From an uncultured Acetatifactor sp. (GTDB taxonomy: Bacteria > Bacillota > Clostridia > Lachnospirales > Lachnospiraceae), in assembly GCA_910588225.1 (NCBI GenBank), contig CAJUQT010000007.1, positions 48,992 to 112,991 of the forward strand: a DNA stretch of 64,000 nucleotides, read 5' to 3'. Numbering within the stretch: position 1 is the stretch's first letter; the number at the start of each line of letters is the position of its first letter. Shown one piece after another: positions 25,032 through 35,096 of this stretch. The position numbers were made by a program, and so were the translations under genes. The notes beneath the pieces are model-generated. The model made no database searches. It was not told where the DNA came from and saw nothing but the letters and a program-made list of their open reading frames with translations.

Positions 25032-28000
25032 ATGCCGGACAAAATGAAAAAAATACAGCGTATAACTCAGACCATGGACGGCAATCAGGCAGCCGCCCAT
25101 GTTGCCTATGCCTACAGCGAAACGGCCGCCATTTACCCCATCACGCCCTCCTCTCCCATGGCGGAGCTCTGTGATGAGTGGGCCGGCGCCGGCAGAAAAA
25201 ATATATACGGCCTGACACCTGTCATCTCTCAGCTGCAGTCGGAAGCAGGCGCGGCCGGAGCAGTACACGGCGCACTGCTGGCCGGCTCTCTGGCCGTGAC
25301 TTTCACAGCCTCTCAGGGACTGCTGCTTATGCTGCCCAACTTATACCGAATCGCCGGAGAATTGCTCCCCGGCGTGGTTCATGTGGCAGCCAGAACCATC
25401 GCCACCCATGCGCTCTCCATCTTCGGAGACCATTCCGACGTCTATGCCTGCCGGCAGACGGGAATGGCCATTTTCTCGGAGAGCAGCGTTCAGGAGGTCA
25501 TGGACCTTTCCCCTGCGGCTCATCTGGCAGCCGTGGAAGGCCGAATTCCCTTTCTCAACTTTTTCGACGGTTTCCGCACTTCCCATGAGCTCCACAAGAT
25601 ACAGGTATGGGACTATGAAACCCTGAAAGAAATGCTGGACAGGAACGCCGTGGAACGGTTCCGCACCGGCTCTCTTCACCCTTCACACGGAAAGGTATAT
25701 GGATCGGCCCAGAATCCCGACATTTTCTTTCAGGCCAGGGAAGCATCCAATCCCTGCTACCAGGCACTGCCGGAAATCGTGGAACGACAGCTTACCAAAA
25801 TCAACAGTCGTCTGGGTACTCATTACGGACTCTTCGACTATTACGGCGCTCCGGAAGCGGAACATGTCATCATAGCCATGGGGAGCGTCTGCGAAACCAT
25901 AAAAGAATACATTGACAGTGTACCTGATCACAGGTATGGGCTCATCGTTGTCCATCTCTATCGCCCCTTCAGCGGCAGACATCTGGTGGAAAAGCTGCCG
26001 GGAAGTGTGCGGCAGATCACAGTGCTGGACCGCACCAAAGAACCAGGTGCTCCCGGAGAACCTCTGTATCTGGACGTGGTCGCGGCGCTGACCGGGTGTG
26101 GCATTCCCGTCTCCGGTACAGCGCAGACAAAGGCGGCGGCCTCCTGTATCCGCATTTTCTCGGGCCGTTACGGCCTGAGCTCCAAGGATACTACTCCCGC
26201 TCAGATTGCAGCCGTCTATGAAAATCACAGCCAGACACCTTTCACGGTGGGGATCCTGGACGACGTCACGCACCTGTCTCTCAACGTTCCTGACCTTCAG
26301 GACACAGCCCCCGCGGATATTATCTCCTGCAAATTCTGGGGACTGGGCGGAGACGGCACTGTCAGCGCCACCAAAAATGCTGTGAAAATCATCGGCAGTC
26401 ACACGGATATGACAATCCAGGGATATTTTGAATACGATTCCAAGAAATCGAGAGGCCTGACCATCTCTCACCTGCGTTTCGGGAAGAGTCCTGTCCGCAG
26501 TGCCTACCTGATTCACAGGGCTGATTTCGTGGCCTGCCATAACCCTGTCTATCTGCATAAATACCAAATGGTTCAGGAGCTGAAAGACGGCGGTACTTTC
26601 CTGCTGAATTATCATTTCCGCCAAACTGCATCCCGGCTGCAGCGGGACCGGGAACAAAGCGGAGCGACGAAAGGGAGAACGGAACAGGCGACAGAACAGA
26701 TAAGGGAGTTGGAATCCTACCTGCCCAAGTCCATGAAAGCCTATCTGGCAGAACATCACATCCGTCTCTTTGTCATCGATGCGTTGGGTATAGGCAAAGA
26801 AATCGGATTGAACAGCAAAATCAGCACCATTCTCCAGGCAGCCTTTTTTGCAGTATCCGGACTTCTGGAATCTGAAAAGGCAAAACAGTGGATGGTGGAA
26901 GCGGCGGAGAAAAGTTACGGAAAAAGCGGCGGAAATATCCTGGAAATGAACAGACAGGCCATTGAGCGCGGACTCACTGAAGTAATTGAAGTCAAAGTGC
27001 CGGAGGGCTGGAGGCATTCTGCAGACGACCCGGACGCAGCAGCCGCTCTGGATAATACCCCTCTGCCGGACCGGCCGGAAATGATGGATTTCGTCCGTCA
27101 CATCCAGCAGCCGGTTACTGACCAGAGGGGCGACAGCCTTCCCGTATCCGCCTTCCTTCCCTATGCTGACGGCTACACGCCGCCCGGAAGTACGGCCCAT
27201 GAAAGACGGGGTGTGGCCACGGAGATTCCCGTCTGGAAACCGGAAAACTGTATCCAGTGCACCCGCTGTTCCTATGTCTGCCCCCATGCGGTAATCCGCC
27301 CTGCGGCACTGACCGAAGAACAGCTTGCCGACGCCCCGGAAGGTATGAAAAGCCTTCCCATGTTCGGAATGGAGGGCTATTCCTTTGCCATTACTGTCTC
27401 CCGCACCGACTGTACCGGCTGCGGCACCTGCGCCGCAATCTGCCCGGGCAGGCCGAAGAAGCCCGGAGAAGAACCATCCAAGGCTCTGGAAATGGTACCT
27501 GTAACCAAACTGGAAGACGGGGAAGATTCCTCCGACGCACAGGCTGTCTTCGACTATTGTAAGCCTCTCCTTCCCTGTAAAGAAGCCGCAGACAAATTCC
27601 GTCCGGACACCTTAAAGGGAAGCCAGTTCCTGCGCCCTCTCCTGGAATTTTCGGGGGCCTGCGCCGGCTGTGGAGAAACCGCCTATGTGAAACTGCTGAC
27701 CCAGCTTTTCGGCAGTCGGATGTATATTGCCAACGCCACAGGCTGCAGTTCCATCTGGGGGAATTCCGCACCCTCCTGCGCATACGCGCTGGACGGACAG
27801 GGACATGGTCCCGCCTGGTCCAATTCCCTGTTCGAGGACGCGGCAGAATTCGGTTACGGTATGCTGATGGCCAGGGAAGCGGCGGACAGGCGCAGTGCGG
27901 ACGGCCACAGAGATACGCTTTCCGACACCATCCAGTGGATAGTGGGCGGAGACGGATGGGCTTACGACATTGGATTCAGCGGCCTGGACCATGTGCTGGC

Positions 28001-28619
28001 AAGCGGCAAAAACATCAATATCCTGGTCCTTGACACAGAAGTCTACTCCAACACCGGCGGTCAGGCATCCAAGGCGACGCCCATTGGTTCCACGGCTAAA
28101 TTCGCCGTGGGCGGCAAGCAGACCGCTAAAAAAGATCTGGCATCCATGGCCATGACTTACGGCAATATATATGTGGCACAAGTCGCTCTGGGCGCGGACC
28201 TGAACCAGACCATACGCGCCATTACGGAAGCTGCGGCCTACCCGGGCCCCTCTCTGGTTATTGCCTATGCCACCTGTATCGCCCACGGTATCCGCGCAGG
28301 AATGGGCAGCACACCTCACGAGGCGAAAAAGGCCGTGGACGCAGGCTATTTCCATCTCTTCCGCTTTCATCCGGCACTGCGGGAACAGAACAAAAATCCC
28401 TTTATACTGGACAGCGGAGAGCCAAAGCTTGACTATAATGAATTTCTGGAGGGCGAAATCCGCTATGGCGCGCTGAAACGCAGCCGTCCCGAAGAAGCGG
28501 AGGCACTTTTCCGGAAGGCTGCGGCACAGGCTAAGAAGAAATATCAATATCTGAAGGGCCTGGAGGCACTGTATGCACCTGAACCTGGAGAAAGCCGGGA
28601 TGCACAGCAGCATTTATAA
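25032..28619 (+). CDS. nifJ: Pyruvate:ferredoxin (flavodoxin) oxidoreductase
   Basis: Oxidatively decarboxylates pyruvate to acetyl-CoA with reduction of ferredoxin, the core fermentative step of anaerobes. The single 1195-residue chain carries the fused domains in order: pyrimidine-binding domain I (AYAYSETAAIYPITPSSPMAE), domain II, the gamma domain (KFWGLGGDGTVSATKNAVK), a 2[4Fe-4S] insert with CIQCTRCSYVCP at about 740 and CTGCGTCAAICPG at about 794, and the ThDP domain with GACAGCGETAYVKLL, the proximal cluster cysteine in ATGCSSIWG and GDGWAYDIGFSG at about 973. GGAG precedes the ATG. It is monocistronic between two hairpins. Confidence 0.97.
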   Translation: MPDKMKKIQRITQTMDGNQAAAHVAYAYSETAAIYPITPSSPMAELCDEWAGAGRKNIYGLTPVISQLQSEAGAAGAVHGALLAGSLAVTFTASQGLLLMLPNLYRIAGELLPGVVHVAARTIATHALSIFGDHSDVYACRQTGMAIFSESSVQEVMDLSPAAHLAAVEGRIPFLNFFDGFRTSHELHKIQVWDYETLKEMLDRNAVERFRTGSLHPSHGKVYGSAQNPDIFFQAREASNPCYQALPEIVERQLTKINSRLGTHYGLFDYYGAPEAEHVIIAMGSVCETIKEYIDSVPDHRYGLIVVHLYRPFSGRHLVEKLPGSVRQITVLDRTKEPGAPGEPLYLDVVAALTGCGIPVSGTAQTKAAASCIRIFSGRYGLSSKDTTPAQIAAVYENHSQTPFTVGILDDVTHLSLNVPDLQDTAPADIISCKFWGLGGDGTVSATKNAVKIIGSHTDMTIQGYFEYDSKKSRGLTISHLRFGKSPVRSAYLIHRADFVACHNPVYLHKYQMVQELKDGGTFLLNYHFRQTASRLQRDREQSGATKGRTEQATEQIRELESYLPKSMKAYLAEHHIRLFVIDALGIGKEIGLNSKISTILQAAFFAVSGLLESEKAKQWMVEAAEKSYGKSGGNILEMNRQAIERGLTEVIEVKVPEGWRHSADDPDAAAALDNTPLPDRPEMMDFVRHIQQPVTDQRGDSLPVSAFLPYADGYTPPGSTAHERRGVATEIPVWKPENCIQCTRCSYVCPHAVIRPAALTEEQLADAPEGMKSLPMFGMEGYSFAITVSRTDCTGCGTCAAICPGRPKKPGEEPSKALEMVPVTKLEDGEDSSDAQAVFDYCKPLLPCKEAADKFRPDTLKGSQFLRPLLEFSGACAGCGETAYVKLLTQLFGSRMYIANATGCSSIWGNSAPSCAYALDGQGHGPAWSNSLFEDAAEFGYGMLMAREAADRRSADGHRDTLSDTIQWIVGGDGWAYDIGFSGLDHVLASGKNINILVLDTEVYSNTGGQASKATPIGSTAKFAVGGKQTAKKDLASMAMTYGNIYVAQVALGADLNQTIRAITEAAAYPGPSLVIAYATCIAHGIRAGMGSTPHEAKKAVDAGYFHLFRFHPALREQNKNPFILDSGEPKLDYNEFLEGEIRYGALKRSRPEEAEALFRKAAAQAKKKYQYLKGLEALYAPEPGESRDAQQHL

Positions 28620-28664
28620 AAATTCAAAATCGGGTTCCCACCCTTTCCTTTGTCCGGATATCTG

Positions 28665-28691
28665 ACGGGGCCGCCTTTATGGCGGCTCCGT
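28665..28691. terminator. Hairpin between nifJ and the convergent CocE-type gene
   Basis: ACGGGGCCGCC pairs with GGCGGCTCCGT (one mismatch) around TTTAT. It lies in the 76-bp gap between convergent genes and can end both transcripts, though no long T-run follows on either side. Confidence 0.6.
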
Positions 28692-28695
28692 TCCA

Positions 28696-30420
28696 TCACA
28701 CGGAAATAAACGGCAGAATCAGCCGGGAGGGATATTCCGCAGTGTGGAAAATCTTCTGATGAGCCACTTTCATCTCCGTCTCGTATCCGATTCTTCCTCC
28801 TGTGTTCAGGTTCCTGTCCGCATCCGGGTAAAGGCTGCTGGTGACATCCAGTCTCAGTCGATAGCCGGCCTGCAGTTTCATGGCAATATTTCCCACTTCA
28901 ATATGGAATAAGGTCACTTCCCCGGGAGTTAAGAACTCCGCCTTTTCACCGTTGCGAAATCTGGCACGGACAAGATAACATCCGATGCTGTAAGCCCTTT
29001 CGTCGGGATGTACCACGCTGACCTTACATACAAAATCGGTGTCGGCGGCATCGGAGGAAGCATACAGTTCCACCTTCAGGGGCCCTGTTATCTCCACAGT
29101 CTCCCGGAAGGCTTCCGTGGTATAGACCAGCACATCTTCCCTTGCCTCCAGAGGGCGCTGATCCTGAATCAGATATCTTCCCGGATCCGGGCTGGCGCTG
29201 GGACAGGGATTGGAAGGATCATACAGATACTGATCACAGGGTTCCTCCTTCGGCGCAGTCTCCGACAGGACACCGTTTCCGTTTAAGGTATTGGCATGGC
29301 CTTTGCTGTGCAGGTAGTAGGACACATATTTTGTTCTGGCCAGCGGCCATTCGTATTCGTCACGCCACACATTGTCCCCCAGGATGAAAAGCTTTATAGG
29401 TGCGCCTTCCACATAGGGCGTGGTCTTCCCTTTCAGCCAGCAGTCGAACCAGTCTCTGAACACTTCGGTAATTCCGAAGGCATCCCCGGAACCTTCCGGT
29501 CCGAAATCCACCCCGTCGATGACGCCGGGCAGCCTGTCCCCGTGATTCCAGGGCCCCACAATCAGCTTACTGTGGTTTCTGCAGTTCTCCGAGCCGCCCT
29601 CCGTCCGAAATTTCATGTAATTATAGATGGTTTTATCCCGGAGGAAATCATACCAGCCGGTCAGATTCAGGCAGGGCACCTGCACCTGATCGAAAGCGTC
29701 CGCTCTGCCGATTTTCTTCAGATATTCCGGATTGTCAATATTCTCAAGCAGCTTTCCCTGGAAATCCAGACCGGGAACGCCGGGCACATTCGCCGCCGGC
29801 ATATCCTTGATGGGAAGCCACATCAGCTGCTCGTCCATATTCCTGCCGCAGGCCTCCATCTGCTTTTTAGTTTCCTCGGAAAGGGCCCCTGGATAAAACT
29901 TTTCCCTGCCCAGCGCTTCTCCGTACACCCAGCCGAAAAGCACGCTGGAAAAGACGCCGAAGGAGTAAAGGGCTGGAAACTTGGTCCACGATGTCTGAAA
30001 GGGACAGATGGCTTTCAGATGGGGCGGGTTCGCCTGAGCCGCCGCCAGCTGAGAGTAGCCATGATAGGACTCTCCCACCATTCCTACATTGCCGTCGCAC
30101 CATTCCTGGGCCGCAACCCATTCCACAGTGTCGTAACCGTCCTCAATCTGGCTGCCTGCCGGGTCCAGAATTCCCTCCGAGCAGCCGCTGCCCCGCACAT
30201 CCTGAATCACCACATTGTATCCGTAACCGGCAAGCTTCAGTGCATGGACATAACCGTCCACAATGTGACAGTTATCCTCCTTATGATAAGGTGTCCGGTT
30301 TAATATCGCCGGATATTTCTCATCGTCATCCGGCCGATAGACATCCGCATACAATATGGTCCCGTCCCGCATGGGTACCGGCAGGTCATACCAGATTCTC
30401 ACATTACCTCTTTTTTCCAT
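28696..30420 (-). CDS. CocE/NonD-type serine hydrolase (S15 X-Pro dipeptidyl-peptidase superfamily)
   Basis: A 574-residue cytosolic hydrolase. It opens with VRIWYDLPVPMRDGTILYADVYRP, the usual CocE entry strand; the nucleophile elbow is GMVGESYHGYSQ; the C-terminal half is a jelly-roll (DTDFVCKVSVVHPDERA, GCYLVRARFRNG). Members cleave esters, amides or N-terminal X-Pro dipeptides. ATG 30420 has GAGG eight bases upstream; the longer frame adds 12 residues. It is the last gene of the ABC uptake operon, which suggests it processes the imported compound. No signal peptide is seen. The exact substrate is unknown. Confidence 0.88.
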   Translation of the reverse strand: MEKRGNVRIWYDLPVPMRDGTILYADVYRPDDDEKYPAILNRTPYHKEDNCHIVDGYVHALKLAGYGYNVVIQDVRGSGCSEGILDPAGSQIEDGYDTVEWVAAQEWCDGNVGMVGESYHGYSQLAAAQANPPHLKAICPFQTSWTKFPALYSFGVFSSVLFGWVYGEALGREKFYPGALSEETKKQMEACGRNMDEQLMWLPIKDMPAANVPGVPGLDFQGKLLENIDNPEYLKKIGRADAFDQVQVPCLNLTGWYDFLRDKTIYNYMKFRTEGGSENCRNHSKLIVGPWNHGDRLPGVIDGVDFGPEGSGDAFGITEVFRDWFDCWLKGKTTPYVEGAPIKLFILGDNVWRDEYEWPLARTKYVSYYLHSKGHANTLNGNGVLSETAPKEEPCDQYLYDPSNPCPSASPDPGRYLIQDQRPLEAREDVLVYTTEAFRETVEITGPLKVELYASSDAADTDFVCKVSVVHPDERAYSIGCYLVRARFRNGEKAEFLTPGEVTLFHIEVGNIAMKLQAGYRLRLDVTSSLYPDADRNLNTGGRIGYETEMKVAHQKIFHTAEYPSRLILPFISV

Positions 30421-30586
30421 TTTCCATTCCTCACTTTTCTGTAAATATACAGTCATTCACAAAACGACGCAATCCGCACAAAACCGCAATCTTTCTTTCC
30501 TGTCTCTGACAGATCGGAAAACGTGCTCTACTCCACCTTACAATTCTGACTTTGCAGGAACCATTGTCCGGACAGTTACATCTTCC

Positions 30587-32071
30587 TTACGGCGCACAGA
30601 ATTTCCACACCGCCTTCGCCTCCAGCGGCGGCACATCAAATCCGCCTACCTTCTGCTGGATAGAGCGTATTGTAATCTCTTCTTCTCCAAAATGGAATTC
30701 CAGCTCCCTGGTCCGGCAGTTTTCCAGCCATCGGATGTCCAGTGTCAGGATACTTTCCTCTCTCCAGCGTGCAGACAGCACCGCCGCCGTCATTGGAATC
30801 TTTCCCTTCACCTCATTGGCACAGCCTCTGCCTTCCATGCCTGCCTGCACCAGATGCTTTCCACTGGCGCTTTCCACCTCCAGCACAAGCAATCCCTCTC
30901 TGGGAAAGCGGAACGTAAAGGCATGAGCATAATCATGATATTCCTCGTTGAAAATGTCCCCCACATCCTCCGGGAAAAAGGCCGCTTTTCCTTCCTGTAT
31001 CTCACACCGTTTTCCCTCTATTTTCTCCTGCCAGGGAGAAAATCCGGAACAGGGCGGCACCGGCAGAGACAGCTTTCTGCAGAAATTCCGCAGGTTCTCT
31101 GTCTCCTGTTCATCCTCAGGCAGACTGTCCGGATATTCCTTCTGTCCGAAAGCAAACAATGCATCTGTCATCTTCTGATTGGCCTCCGGCGTGGATACAG
31201 TCTGGTTCAGAGAGATGACCATATCGTTCTCCGGGAATCCCACCGCCAGCTGCCCCATGGCCCCGTCGGCATAGTATGTATTATCCCGAATCCACATCAT
31301 GCCTCCGTACCCTCTGTGCAGCTTTTCATCGGTGGGATTCTGCAACTGGGTGGCGAATTCCACCCAGGCTGGGGAAAGAATCTGCTCTCCCTCCCATTTT
31401 CCCTTTTGAATATAAAGCTGCATCAGTCTGGCATTGTCCAGGGTGGTGGTAATGATTCCGCCGCTTCCGTTCTGGGAGCCGTCCGGATGATTCAGCCAGC
31501 CCACTCTGTCCTGACTGATACCCAGCTTCCGGAACAGTCTGGGCGTCAGATACTCCTTTAACCCCAGACCTGTCTTCCTTGTAATGCAGGCGCCCACCAT
31601 GGAACAGGCGATGCTGTTGTAATAAAATGCCGTGCCCGGCTCATGAACGATGGGAATCCGGAAAAACTCTCTGACCCATTCCGCCGACTTCACGGAAGGC
31701 ATGGTCTCCATTCCCGACGCCATAGTCAGGATATGCCGCACCTTCATCTGACTCCAGTAAGGACCTGCACAGCCATCCGCACATTCCGGGAAAATATCTG
31801 TCAGTCTGTCCTCCAGCGACAGCAGTCCCTCCTTCTGAGCAATACCATATGCCGTTCCCGTAACCGTCTTCGTCAGTGACTGGCTGCCGTGAGGAATATT
31901 CTGAGCGAAAGGCTGCCACCAGCCCTTTGCCGCAATCCGCCCGTGCCGCAGAATCGCAAAGCCGTGCATCTCCGTGCCGGAAGCTTCCAGATCTCTTACA
32001 AACTGCAGGATATCCCTGCTTTTTATCCCCACGGATTCCGGTGTCACTTCCAGTAATTCTCTTCTCTCCAT
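30587..32071 (-). CDS. Class C beta-lactamase-family serine hydrolase
   Basis: A 494-residue protein of the penicillin-binding-protein/esterase fold: SxxK in GSQSLTKTVTG, the following GLLSLEDRLTDIFPE, a Tyr motif in FYYNSIACSMVG and HILTMASGM. There is no signal peptide, so it is probably a cytosolic esterase or D-aminopeptidase-like enzyme and not a resistance enzyme. A C-terminal beta-rich extension of about 130 residues follows the catalytic domain. GGGGAG precedes ATG 32071. Upstream lies a long purine-rich repeat leader; downstream is the CocE-type gene. Confidence 0.85.
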   Translation of the reverse strand: MERRELLEVTPESVGIKSRDILQFVRDLEASGTEMHGFAILRHGRIAAKGWWQPFAQNIPHGSQSLTKTVTGTAYGIAQKEGLLSLEDRLTDIFPECADGCAGPYWSQMKVRHILTMASGMETMPSVKSAEWVREFFRIPIVHEPGTAFYYNSIACSMVGACITRKTGLGLKEYLTPRLFRKLGISQDRVGWLNHPDGSQNGSGGIITTTLDNARLMQLYIQKGKWEGEQILSPAWVEFATQLQNPTDEKLHRGYGGMMWIRDNTYYADGAMGQLAVGFPENDMVISLNQTVSTPEANQKMTDALFAFGQKEYPDSLPEDEQETENLRNFCRKLSLPVPPCSGFSPWQEKIEGKRCEIQEGKAAFFPEDVGDIFNEEYHDYAHAFTFRFPREGLLVLEVESASGKHLVQAGMEGRGCANEVKGKIPMTAAVLSARWREESILTLDIRWLENCRTRELEFHFGEEEITIRSIQQKVGGFDVPPLEAKAVWKFCAP

Positions 32072-32229
32072 ATGTACTCCCCTTTCCTCGATGTCATTTT
32101 CTTTTTCCGTATCCTCTTCCGCTCTTAACATCATCTTCCATTTTTCCTGTGTTGCTTTCCTCTCAGCGTCAACTTCTCTTTTCTCTGTCCCATGTTCCCT
32201 CCCGACACCATCTTTCTCTTGGTATCGTT

Positions 32230-32398
32230 TTGATTTTCTGGCATAGACTTCCCTTTCCCTGCTGCCATCTTCCCTTTCTCAGTATTGCTTCCTTTTTCCC
32301 GGAATAGACTTTCCTTTCTCCGGTGTGGCCTTCCCTTTCCTGTTACTGCCTTCTCCTTCCCTGCTGTCGTCCTCCTTCCCCGATGCAGACTTCCCTTC
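32230..32398 (-). repeat. Degenerate ~21-bp polypurine repeat tract in an operon spacer
   Basis: In the 387-bp gap between the binding-protein gene and the serine hydrolase gene, the minus strand is almost all purine and is built from seven or eight imperfect units of 18-22 bases starting AGGGAAG or AGGAAAG (for example GGGAAGTCTGCATCGGGGA and GGAAAGTCTATTCCGGGAA). Units repeat a Shine-Dalgarno-like core without an attached gene. Reading frames through it are broken by stops and show only Gly/Lys-rich low complexity, so it is not taken as coding. Confidence 0.75.
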
Positions 32399-32408
32399 TA
32401 CCACATTT

Positions 32409-32447
32409 ACCGGCACAGTTCGGACAAAAACGTCAAACCGTGCCGGT
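32409..32447 (-). promoter_or_regulatory. Intercistronic hairpin after the binding-protein gene
   Basis: ACCGGCACGGTT pairs with AACTGTGCCGGT (one mismatch) around a 15-base loop, 11 bp after the stop of the solute-binding protein gene. No T-run follows on the minus strand. It may protect the upstream mRNA from 3' decay, raising binding-protein levels, or act as a partial terminator. Confidence 0.6.
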
Positions 32448-32458
32448 TTATGTTTTGT

Positions 32459-34129
32459 TTATTTACGGCTTTCCACGTATTCCTTCACCTGTTTCTTGTA
32501 GTCCGCTATGATGTCGTCAATTCCCGCCGCTTTACACTTCTGGATAAACTCATCCAGTTTGGCTTCCGTCTTATCCTGGTAGATTCCAAAGCAGAAGGAG
32601 AAACGATATTCGTTGAACAGCGCGTTCAGATTCGCCAGCTCTGCCTCGTACTGTGTTCCATTATAGCTGAATCCACTCACAGGGAAGTTATCCATCGAGA
32701 CCTCCGCCGCCAGGTATTTATCCTGATATTTCTGCAGGTCCTCGTCAATTTTGGCGGAAGGATCGTCGTTATTCTGAATCCAGTACAGCCAGCTTCCCCA
32801 GGGATAGGCCTCTGCCCTGGGCCCCAGCTCCCGGGTATTGGTCTCTTTATCCAGAATATAATGTTCTCCTTCGATACCGCCCAGAAGGAGCATATGTACC
32901 TCTTCGTCATACTTCATGCAGTCCAGAACCACCGCGGAGCGCTCCATTTTCTTTGAAGACACCGGGAAACAGGTGATATAGCCGTAATAGCCGCCTCTCA
33001 TGCTCACGCTCTTGTCGTCAAAGGAACAATCCAGATAGACTACCTCTTTTCCTCTCTCCTTCATGGTCTCCCGCAGGGTGCTTGCACCGTAAGGATCCGA
33101 GCCCATAACCGCGGATTTCCCCTCCGCGAAATTGTCATTCAGCATGGTGCCGTTGGCCATCACATTGGCGGGGAAGATACCGGCCTTGTTCCACTTGGCC
33201 ATTTTCAGCACGAAATCTCTGTAATTCTGTGTTCCAGCAAACCATTCCAGCTTGTCCGGGTCAAAGGCCTCGTCTGTTCCCAGTTTATCATAGTCATAGT
33301 TGTACAGCATCCAGGTGATATTGCCTGCGTCCATGCCGAAGGTATGATATCCCAGTAGATCGCTGTCCAGAGGGTAGGAATTCTGCGGGTTAAAGGCAAA
33401 GAGTCCTTCATTGTCCCCGGCAGCTATCGCAAGCATGTATTCCTCCAGGTCATCCATACTTTTGATATCCTCCGCTTTGAATCCGTATTTGTCCAGCAAA
33501 TCCTGTGTGGTCACATAACCGTTCCCGCCCAGCCAGGAGGCTGCAGGGGGAATTCCGTAAATCTTCCCGTCAAAGGTGGCTGCCTCCCAGGATTCTTCCG
33601 GCTGATTCTGATAGGTCAGCGGCATCCAGGTCTTTACGAACTCCATATCAAAGGGAATGTATGCTTCACTTCTCACATAATCCGCAAAGCCTGTCCAGGA
33701 AGCGGCATAAATCATATCCACATCCTCGTCCCCTGCCAGGAACACATTGTATTTTGCCTGAAAATCCGACCAGGGAATATGTACAAAGTTCACGGTCGTG
33801 TTGGTCTTTTCTTCTATCAGTGCAACCGCCTTCTGAGTGACGCTCTCCCAGTCTGTTCCCAATGCGCCAACCACATAGCAATTTACCGTCTCATGTTCGG
33901 ACAGGTCAAGGTTTGCCCAGGGATTGTCCGGATCCGCCTGTCCTTCCTGTTCATTGCTGTCTCCGGAGCTCTCCACATTCTCACTGCCGACATTTGCGGT
34001 ACTTTCCTGGCTTCCCGCCGACGAGGGACCTCCTCCCCCTTCCCGGTCGCCGCATCCTGCCGCGGACAATACCAGCATTCCGGCCAATAGTGCCCCTGTC
34101 ATCTGTTTCCATACATCCTTCTTTCTCAT
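32459..34129 (-). CDS. ABC transporter solute-binding lipoprotein (LplA/YtcQ type)
   Basis: A 556-residue extracellular binding protein with a lipoprotein signal (MRKKDVWKQMTGALLAGMLV, then LSAAGC, lipid Cys at 26) and a Ser/Gly/Glu-rich linker. The mature part has the family-1-like fold (WESVTQKAVALIEEKTNTTVNFVHIP; DVDMIYAASWTGFADYVRS). Its size and its two YtcP/LplB-type permeases mark the oligosaccharide uptake subfamily CUT1, which uses a shared ATPase encoded elsewhere; none is here. AGGAGG lies six bases before the ATG and the permease stop is within 10 bp. Confidence 0.93.
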   Translation of the reverse strand: MRKKDVWKQMTGALLAGMLVLSAAGCGDREGGGGPSSAGSQESTANVGSENVESSGDSNEQEGQADPDNPWANLDLSEHETVNCYVVGALGTDWESVTQKAVALIEEKTNTTVNFVHIPWSDFQAKYNVFLAGDEDVDMIYAASWTGFADYVRSEAYIPFDMEFVKTWMPLTYQNQPEESWEAATFDGKIYGIPPAASWLGGNGYVTTQDLLDKYGFKAEDIKSMDDLEEYMLAIAAGDNEGLFAFNPQNSYPLDSDLLGYHTFGMDAGNITWMLYNYDYDKLGTDEAFDPDKLEWFAGTQNYRDFVLKMAKWNKAGIFPANVMANGTMLNDNFAEGKSAVMGSDPYGASTLRETMKERGKEVVYLDCSFDDKSVSMRGGYYGYITCFPVSSKKMERSAVVLDCMKYDEEVHMLLLGGIEGEHYILDKETNTRELGPRAEAYPWGSWLYWIQNNDDPSAKIDEDLQKYQDKYLAAEVSMDNFPVSGFSYNGTQYEAELANLNALFNEYRFSFCFGIYQDKTEAKLDEFIQKCKAAGIDDIIADYKKQVKEYVESRK

Positions 34130-34138
34130 TTTGACCTC

Positions 34139-35077
34139 CTATCCTTTCACGGCTCCCACTGTAAGTCCTTTTACGAAATGCCTCTGTATCACCGGATACA
34201 GGAATATAATCGGCCCCGTAACCACACAGGTCATCGCCATTTTCATCCCTGCCTGAGGGACAGTTTCATACATCACAACATCCATTTCTCCCTTCGCCAC
34301 AAGCTGCTTCAGCGCTTCTATGCTGCTGAGCATCTCCTGCAGGAAGTACTGCAGACTCTGCATATCCTTATTGGTAATAAACAGCATGGAGTTATACCAG
34401 TCATTCCAGTATGCCAGCGCTGAAAACAATCCCAACGTCGCTGTCAGCGGCTTGGACAGCGGCATCATCAGCCGGATATAAATCCAGAAATCATCAGCGC
34501 CATCCATTTTAGCGGACTCCACGATGTCAAAAGGAATACTTTTCATAAAGTTTTTGGAAATGATCATATTCCACACGGAAAATGCCATTGGCATTATCAT
34601 CCCCAGATAATTGTTCTTAAAACCCAAGTATTTGGTACATAGAATATACCAGGGTACCATTCCGCCGCTGAACAGCGTGGTGAAGAAGAAAAACAGGGCA
34701 AACGCATTTCTCCAGGGAAAATCCCTTCTGGCCAGAACATACCCCGTCATGGTAGCCAGAACAATGGACAGGCATGTTCCCACCGTTGTGACAAAAATCG
34801 TATTGCGGTAGGAATATAGAATCCTGGCAGGATTCCGGAAAACCCATCTGTAGGAATCCAGCGAAAATTCAGATGGAATCAGCCGATACCCTTCTTTCAA
34901 CAGTGCCGATTCCGACGCAAAAGAAGAAATCAGAATCAGGTAAAAGGGAATCATGCAGGCCATTCCGAACAGAAACACCAACAAATATCCCATCACGCTG
35001 AAAACCACTCTGTCCGAGGACATTTTGATTCCTGTTTTCTGTCTTGGGAACTTTCTCATTTTTTCATGTGTCATCAT
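34139..35077 (-). CDS. Carbohydrate ABC transporter permease (LplC/YtcP type)
   Basis: A 312-residue inner-membrane protein with six hydrophobic segments and the EAA loop VESAKMDGADDFWIYIRLMMPLSKP (shown in part: KMDGADDFWIYIRLMMPL) that contacts the ATPase. N-terminal basic tail, FGMACMIPFYLILISSFA as first long helix. It pairs with the LplB-type permease upstream, separated by a 272-bp repeat-bearing spacer. GGAGG precedes the ATG. Confidence 0.93.
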   Translation of the reverse strand: MMTHEKMRKFPRQKTGIKMSSDRVVFSVMGYLLVFLFGMACMIPFYLILISSFASESALLKEGYRLIPSEFSLDSYRWVFRNPARILYSYRNTIFVTTVGTCLSIVLATMTGYVLARRDFPWRNAFALFFFFTTLFSGGMVPWYILCTKYLGFKNNYLGMIMPMAFSVWNMIISKNFMKSIPFDIVESAKMDGADDFWIYIRLMMPLSKPLTATLGLFSALAYWNDWYNSMLFITNKDMQSLQYFLQEMLSSIEALKQLVAKGEMDVVMYETVPQAGMKMAMTCVVTGPIIFLYPVIQRHFVKGLTVGAVKG

Positions 35078-35096
35078 ACCTGCGCCTCCTGATTCT

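Noticed and set aside
25683..27287. A 534-codon minus-strand open frame
   Set aside because: It is antisense to nifJ, whose domains are all present; long antisense frames are expected from its GC-rich codons.
30587..32071. Antibiotic-resistance beta-lactamase
   Set aside because: No signal peptide, a C-terminal extension and placement in an uptake operon favour an esterase or peptidase role.
32072..32458. Gly/Lys-rich short open frames in the polypurine tract as a gene
   Set aside because: Frames are short, interrupted, lack a good start and follow directly from the purine repeats.
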